Part shown: positions 60,701 to 64,000 of the stretch, one piece after another
Position numbering within the stretch: the first letter of the stretch is position 1
Layout of the letters: every line of letters starts with the position of its first letter
Assembly: GCA_041736625.1 (NCBI GenBank)
Contig: JBGSTG010000119.1
Span: forward strand, 1-64,000
Length of the DNA: 64,000 nt
Direction: 5' to 3'
Source of the DNA: M3007 sp041736625
GTDB lineage: Bacteria; Bacteroidota; Bacteroidia; Chitinophagales; Saprospiraceae
Made by a program: the position numbers and the translations under genes
The notes under the pieces: generated by a model
Database searches by the model: none
Seen by the model: only the letters and a program-made list of their open reading frames with translations
What the model was told of the DNA's origin: nothing

Positions 60701-62792
60701 TCACCGTGGCAAAATACGCGATGGCGCCCCGGTCCCGGGCAAGCACAAATTGCTCTCCCAGGCCCTTAAGCGGGGCCGTACAACGCCCGGAGGCGCAGCC
60801 GTTCACCATCATTATAGGATAGCGGTTTTTGTTGTTGTAGGCGTTCACCGAGCCGATGTCAAAGTCAACGGCAAAGGCCGCAGAGTGCCCAAAGATCATC
60901 CACAAGGCCACCCCTTCGTTTACCAGGTCCACCATTTGATCATAAGACGACAACTGAATCGGATCATTGGAGGTTTTAAAAAAACTGAACACTTCGGCGC
61001 CGAATCGATTTTGCTCCAGCGTGGCAGCCATTTCGGCGGCGTAATCGCGGATGACCAGCTGTTCGGTGTTGAACCCGCCGCAATTGTGGATGACGCGTTT
61101 GCTCCAGCTCTTTCCCCTGATGTCTTGCGGCTGCGCGCCCAGTTCCTGCTCATGGCCCGTGATTTTGTCCAGATAATCCTTGATCTCCGAAGGTTTTTCC
61201 ACCGCAAGGCGTCCCACAGCCAGAACCGGTCGGTTGAGCGAGGCGCCCTTCATGGAAAGGAGCATGTCGGCGCCGAAATAGCCAAAGGAAGGCACGAAAT
61301 AAACGGAATCAGCAAAAGTGGTCTGTTGAGCAGGCGTTCTGAAAGCCTCATAAGACATGCCCTTGCCAATGATGAGCAGGTATTTTGGGTTATCCCAGTT
61401 TTGGGTTACCCAATGGGAAAAATTCCGGATAGCGATGTTGTGATAACGCACACCGTAGGCAAATTGCTCGTACAGTTCGTCAACGTCGATTATAGTCACG
61501 CGGTGGTTCCCGCCGGCAGGGCTGCTTCGATAGTCTGCGTAGGCCTGCACGTGGTTGGCGCCGTTTTGGGTGGGGTCGGCGAGCAGGCGACGGTTGGTAA
61601 GGATGATGTAGTCGGCATCGACGTCCTTCAACTGCCTGAACTGCATGGCTACGGGAACGGCGTTTTTGACCGCGGTCTCCGTGGCTACCCAAATCCGCCG
61701 TTCGCCTTGCCCTTCGGGCAGGGCAAACCGTCCGGTGCTGCCGTCCCAGTCACCCTGAATGCGCATGCGACTCGCCAAGTCGTAGAGCACCGGACCGCTT
61801 CCACCGGTCGGAAGGCCGGAAAGGGCCAGATGGCGCCTTCCTGGCGCAGGCGCCAGGGAAAAGCGGGCAAAAGGGCTGTTTTCAAAATCCGGCTCCCGGG
61901 CATACCGCAACTGAATGACCGACACGGCATTGTTATCGCCGCTGCCGGTAACGGAGGCCACATTTACCTTGGTAGTGGGTCTGACGTGCGATACCGGGAG
62001 TGAAAACATGGTATCCACAATCCGCCAGCCGGAGAAGGAATCGAGGGTAAACAGGCTGTCGTTTACCAGGATACGTTGCCTGTGTTCGCCCAGCTCACAG
62101 GCATACCGCACGCGCAGTGAAGCCGGCGGGCCATCCGGCCTGATCTTTCCCACGGTCAGGTTAATCACCCGATTCGCATTGTAGCTCGTAGAAAATCCCT
62201 CTCCGTTGAACCAGGAGTAGGTGATTTGCGGAGTGATGCGTCGCTTGATGAAGTTGGTAGCGGAAACGTTGTCGAGGGTAAACCAAACCCAGGGTTCCGG
62301 CGCCGGCAGGGCGGTCAGGTCATTGGGAACATCGGCGTACCGGAGCGGAGCGCCCGTTGTCTCCCAGGTCAGATAATAAGCACAGGTATCGTTGAATAGG
62401 CTGTATTCCGGATTGACCAATTCACCTTCAGGCTGTTCAAACAGGTGCCGGTCTACCGCACTGCGGTTTTTTTCGCCAAAAAATTCGAGATAATCACCCG
62501 GCCCCAGGCTTCCTGCTGTGCTGACGAACAGCGGCTCCTGCGCGCCATAACGGTACAGCCGGTATTGGTCGGCCGGTATAGCGCCAACCGGCATGCCGGC
62601 ATCTATTAGCGATTGATGCGTGATTCGGTAGAGTCCGTCTTCAGCGACCCGAATTTTATAATAGGTTCGGGAGTGGTCTATCCACTCATTCCCATACAGG
62701 GTGTCTGTGCCGTTCCACATCTGGGCGTGCACGCCGGTGTACGCCAAAAAGACAGACAATAAAGGAAACAGAAACTTGTGTATTTTGAGCAT
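57756..62792 (-). CDS. Type IX secretion system sortase, PorU family (PorU2-like, 1678 residues)
   Basis: A very large exported protein, start ATG 62792, signal peptide MLKIHKFLFPLLSVFLAYTG. The N-terminal domain has SRTYYKIRVAEDGLYRITHQ, the family hallmark. The gingipain-like C25 protease domain has catalytic His636 in IFGHSAAFAVDF and Cys666 in MVNGCASGRC. CARDB-like and Ig-like beta domains fill ~760-1590. The C-terminus has a FlgD-type segment (GKDQYGDQLANGVYLYRVIA). PorU cleaves the C-terminal signals of T9SS substrates and attaches the proteins to the surface; canonical PorU is ~1100-1200 residues, so this longer type fits what databases call PorU2. Cotranscribed with the flippase gene downstream. 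Confidence 0.88.
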   Translation of the reverse strand: MLKIHKFLFPLLSVFLAYTGVHAQMWNGTDTLYGNEWIDHSRTYYKIRVAEDGLYRITHQSLIDAGMPVGAIPADQYRLYRYGAQEPLFVSTAGSLGPGDYLEFFGEKNRSAVDRHLFEQPEGELVNPEYSLFNDTCAYYLTWETTGAPLRYADVPNDLTALPAPEPWVWFTLDNVSATNFIKRRITPQITYSWFNGEGFSTSYNANRVINLTVGKIRPDGPPASLRVRYACELGEHRQRILVNDSLFTLDSFSGWRIVDTMFSLPVSHVRPTTKVNVASVTGSGDNNAVSVIQLRYAREPDFENSPFARFSLAPAPGRRHLALSGLPTGGSGPVLYDLASRMRIQGDWDGSTGRFALPEGQGERRIWVATETAVKNAVPVAMQFRQLKDVDADYIILTNRRLLADPTQNGANHVQAYADYRSSPAGGNHRVTIIDVDELYEQFAYGVRYHNIAIRNFSHWVTQNWDNPKYLLIIGKGMSYEAFRTPAQQTTFADSVYFVPSFGYFGADMLLSMKGASLNRPVLAVGRLAVEKPSEIKDYLDKITGHEQELGAQPQDIRGKSWSKRVIHNCGGFNTEQLVIRDYAAEMAATLEQNRFGAEVFSFFKTSNDPIQLSSYDQMVDLVNEGVALWMIFGHSAAFAVDFDIGSVNAYNNKNRYPIMMVNGCASGRCTAPLKGLGEQFVLARDRGAIAYFATVNISFIDALYLYSKALYGRAGGDDYGQGIGIALQNATGEMVKSSYSGLTAVAHQYQLQGDPAVKLYAHPGPDYVVDLESVEVNPNPVSLDADKYQVSFEVRNIGEHVPGTLDLKVSQGLPGGALVLDRLSDSVPAPANRVKLTYALPNTDSRAGINRLFVDLDTENRLAEQPPAAEGNNQLTDVTGEKGVDVVFFSNDVQLLAPDAYAIVNNPDVLLGATTFSLTAPVQRYLFEMDTAFTFDSPFKKNTVIQQSGGLLTWRPPVNWENNTVYYWRAARDSLVNGVIPWRTRSFIYLQNSPDGWNQSVYGQYRDNPRINLNADDPAERLDFLDNASNLSLSVAYMDATRYMGFQNSYYEGFYGQYGWSIRGINRGVGVVMLDPVTGRFVPNEPQSPWNTGKAPKFYYWFNTWLPDGRRDLMNFLQYHVPDGYLTGLFAVNRPTDSVGYDPRAWAADSVVYGQNLFTVLESLGAKKVRELPGYTKAPWAYGLIFKKNDPNFTPVDTIARTLNDQFEIRGAIAAKWPTGAFETALVGPAKGWKSLHWQPGDRDDPDEYEKLTVYGVRGENVPDTLLMQFNTGIDTGLQQFSAKDFPRLRLRYDGLDSTNRTFTLSRYMRILYDAIPEGALAPGAGMVMPPDTLQTGEFLRAGMAFVNISTTDMDSVLVLFRVQDAANQQVSVYERYLPLLSRDTLQTQVEFDTRQLAPGAQRLLIDVNPDNDQPEQYHYNNVWIKDFFVSRDDRNPILDVTFDGVHILDGDLISPRPTVVVSLKDDNPYLPMSDTSTFSLQLEHPDGSVHQIAFADPAVTFFPADPAQLPKKNTARLEWRPQFAADGDYRLLVNGRDAAGNPSADLDYAIRFSVVSQASLGNILNYPNPFSTSTCFVYTMTGNEPPTRFNLQIMTVSGRVVREVTQFEFGEFKTGTHQSEFCWDGKDQYGDQLANGVYLYRVIAKKADGSDYPVREDSRIDGYFKNGFGKMVLIR

Positions 62793-62816
62793 ACTTTGCG
62801 CGACATTTGGGTGGCA

Positions 62817-62824
62817 CAAAGATA
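62817..62824 (-). promoter_or_regulatory. -7 element for the sortase-flippase operon
   Basis: Minus-strand TATCTTTG, an exact TAnnTTTG match, 24 bp upstream of the ATG at 62792 and within the 74-bp divergent interval. Confidence 0.5.
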
Positions 62825-62866
62825 CCCTTTGCCAACCAGCAATCGGATATTGTCTGCAAGACCTTT

Positions 62867-64000
62867 ATGTTTAATTCAGGCAAAAATACCCTTGTGCCGG
62901 AAAAGAGCCTTTTAGCGGCATTGCATTGGATTCGGGCGAGTTTCAGGGCCACCGGCTTCCGGGGTTCCGCCCACAGCTACATGCCCCTTATCGGCTGGAA
63001 ACCTGCGTACCCCGAGACCAGCGGCTACCTGGTGGAAACACTGGTTGAAACCTCGCGGTTGCCGGGACAGGCAGACCTGGCTGAGCTGGCACGGACATGT
63101 CTGAACTGGCTATGCGACATCCAGCTCCCTTCAGGCGCTTTCACTGCCCACACGGTAGAATACCGGACCCCCAGTGTATTCAACACTTCGCAGGTGCTGC
63201 TCGGCTTTGCCAAAGGACTACAAGAACCCGGGCTGGGTAACGCCGAGGAAAAACTTCGATGGACCACCGCCGGCACAAGGGCGTTGCATTGGCTCATAGA
63301 AAACCATGTGCCGGGCAAGGGCTGGCCTGCCGGTGCTTACGTGCCGGACAATGCCGATCCCAGTTACTATACGCGTGTATTGTGGGGTATGGCACGCATG
63401 GCGCAAGTGTTGGAGACAGACTCAGCCGATGCACTGATCCGCAGTGCGCTCCTCCGCTATGCAGGTCGGATTACACCCGCAGGCGGACTGCGGAATTGGG
63501 GTTTTTGGCCGGATAAGCCCGCCCACACCCATACCATAGCGTATGCACTCGACGGCCTATGGCGAACAGCCGTGCTCCTGCAAGAAAAGGATATCGAAGA
63601 ACAAGCGGTTGCCATGACACGCACCCTGCTGGAGGTGAGGCGGCGGCATGATCGTACGGCCGGTGCCTACGCGGAGGACTGGACACCCCGGCTGAATTAC
63701 TTTTGTGTCACCGGAAACGCCCAGCTTAGCCTGTTGGTGGCTGAAATGGGCCAGTCGATCCGCAGCCAGGATTGGCACGTACTGGCACTCGAAGTATTTG
63801 GTGAAGTGGCACACGCGCAATGTCTCCTGCGCGGGTCGCCCGTTTATGGCGGCATTCCCGGTTCCATACCGTTTAGTGGGCCCTATTTGCGTTTTCGCTA
63901 TCCGAACTGGGCAGCCAAATTTTGGATTGACGCCATATGGGTACTTTATCCAGCGCATTTTGCACTCACGCCGGTTTCATCATCATCCCGGGAACCCTCC
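62867..64000 (+). CDS. Alpha/alpha-toroid (squalene-cyclase-like) protein, 3' end outside the window
   Basis: An open frame of 378 codons from ATG 62867 to the right edge without a stop. The protein (MFNSGKNTLVPEKSLLAALHW) is cytoplasmic and made of repeated helical pairs with aromatic and Gly-rich turns: SGYLVETLVETSRL, CLNWLCDIQLPSGAF, RALHWLIENHVPGKGWPAGA, GGLRNWGFWPDKPAHTHTIA, LRGSPVYGGIPGSIPFSGPY. Such repeats form alpha/alpha barrels found in squalene/hopene cyclases and in polysaccharide-modifying enzymes such as glucuronyl epimerases. The QxxDxxDGxW or DxDD motifs of true terpene cyclases are not seen, so a polysaccharide role is more likely, in line with the flippase nearby. It is divergent from the PorU-like gene. 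Confidence 0.75.
   Translation, partial: MFNSGKNTLVPEKSLLAALHWIRASFRATGFRGSAHSYMPLIGWKPAYPETSGYLVETLVETSRLPGQADLAELARTCLNWLCDIQLPSGAFTAHTVEYRTPSVFNTSQVLLGFAKGLQEPGLGNAEEKLRWTTAGTRALHWLIENHVPGKGWPAGAYVPDNADPSYYTRVLWGMARMAQVLETDSADALIRSALLRYAGRITPAGGLRNWGFWPDKPAHTHTIAYALDGLWRTAVLLQEKDIEEQAVAMTRTLLEVRRRHDRTAGAYAEDWTPRLNYFCVTGNAQLSLLVAEMGQSIRSQDWHVLALEVFGEVAHAQCLLRGSPVYGGIPGSIPFSGPYLRFRYPNWAAKFWIDAIWVLYPAHFALTPVSSSSREPS

Overview
The window comes from a moderately GC-rich Bacteroidota chromosome, most likely a Saprospiria/Lewinella-type organism. The evidence is type IX secretion (T9SS) machinery (a PorU-family sortase, a PorE-like OmpA protein and a PorP/SprF protein), many secreted proteins ending in T9SS sorting domains, and promoters with the Bacteroidota -7 element TAnnTTTG. 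A bacilliredoxin, MiaE and an Mpl-like ligase fit the same group. It is ordinary chromosome with small accessory patches. No prophage, insertion sequence, transposase or CRISPR array is visible.

Layout. 0-6.5 kb: a truncated conserved protein, an FAD oxidoreductase, two esterases, an RMD1-like protein and a BASS transporter. 6.5-12 kb: a secreted choice-of-anchor B protein, then a 990-residue LRR-Roc-COR-TIR protein. 12-19.4 kb is the main accessory region: lipoproteins, an AT-rich secreted zinc metalloprotease and a lipoprotein lying between two copies of a 75-bp direct repeat, and an AT-rich S41-type protease gene split by an in-frame TAA just after its signal peptide. 19.4-27.6 kb: cell-surface proteins (T9SS CTD, S74 tail-fibre-like, CHU_C) and the porE-like/porP pair. 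27.6-33 kb: glycosyltransferase, Kup, a potassium channel with RCK domain, tRNA-Arg(CCG), the bacilliredoxin YtxJ and a 33-residue lipoprotein. 33-44.7 kb: Mpl-like ligase, AP2/HNH-like protein, MiaE, the DUF1800/DUF1501 pair, a vWA protein, Gfo/Idh/MocA, SbtA-like permease and a phosphoribosyltransferase. 44.7-49 kb: an iron-sulfur oxidoreductase operon, then an EAD-trypsin-TIR fusion. 49-64 kb: GNAT-like protein, cNMP-patatin phospholipase, S46 peptidase, lamin-tail-domain protein, a flippase next to the PorU-family sortase, and at the right edge a divergent alpha/alpha-toroid protein that runs off the window.

Biology. Two multidomain proteins look like immune or conflict signalling components: the LRR-Roc-COR-TIR protein at 8962-11934 and the effector-associated-domain/trypsin/TIR-like protein at 47432-49006. 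The TIR of the first keeps a candidate NADase glutamate and that of the second has lost it, so the second may act as an adaptor with the protease as effector. T9SS genes are spread over the window together with many of their probable substrates. Several palindromic intergenic elements stand out: a 225-bp nested palindrome at 56.0-56.3 kb, a promoter-hairpin unit at 14.1-14.3 kb, and a shared palindrome at 41.76 and 47.39 kb.
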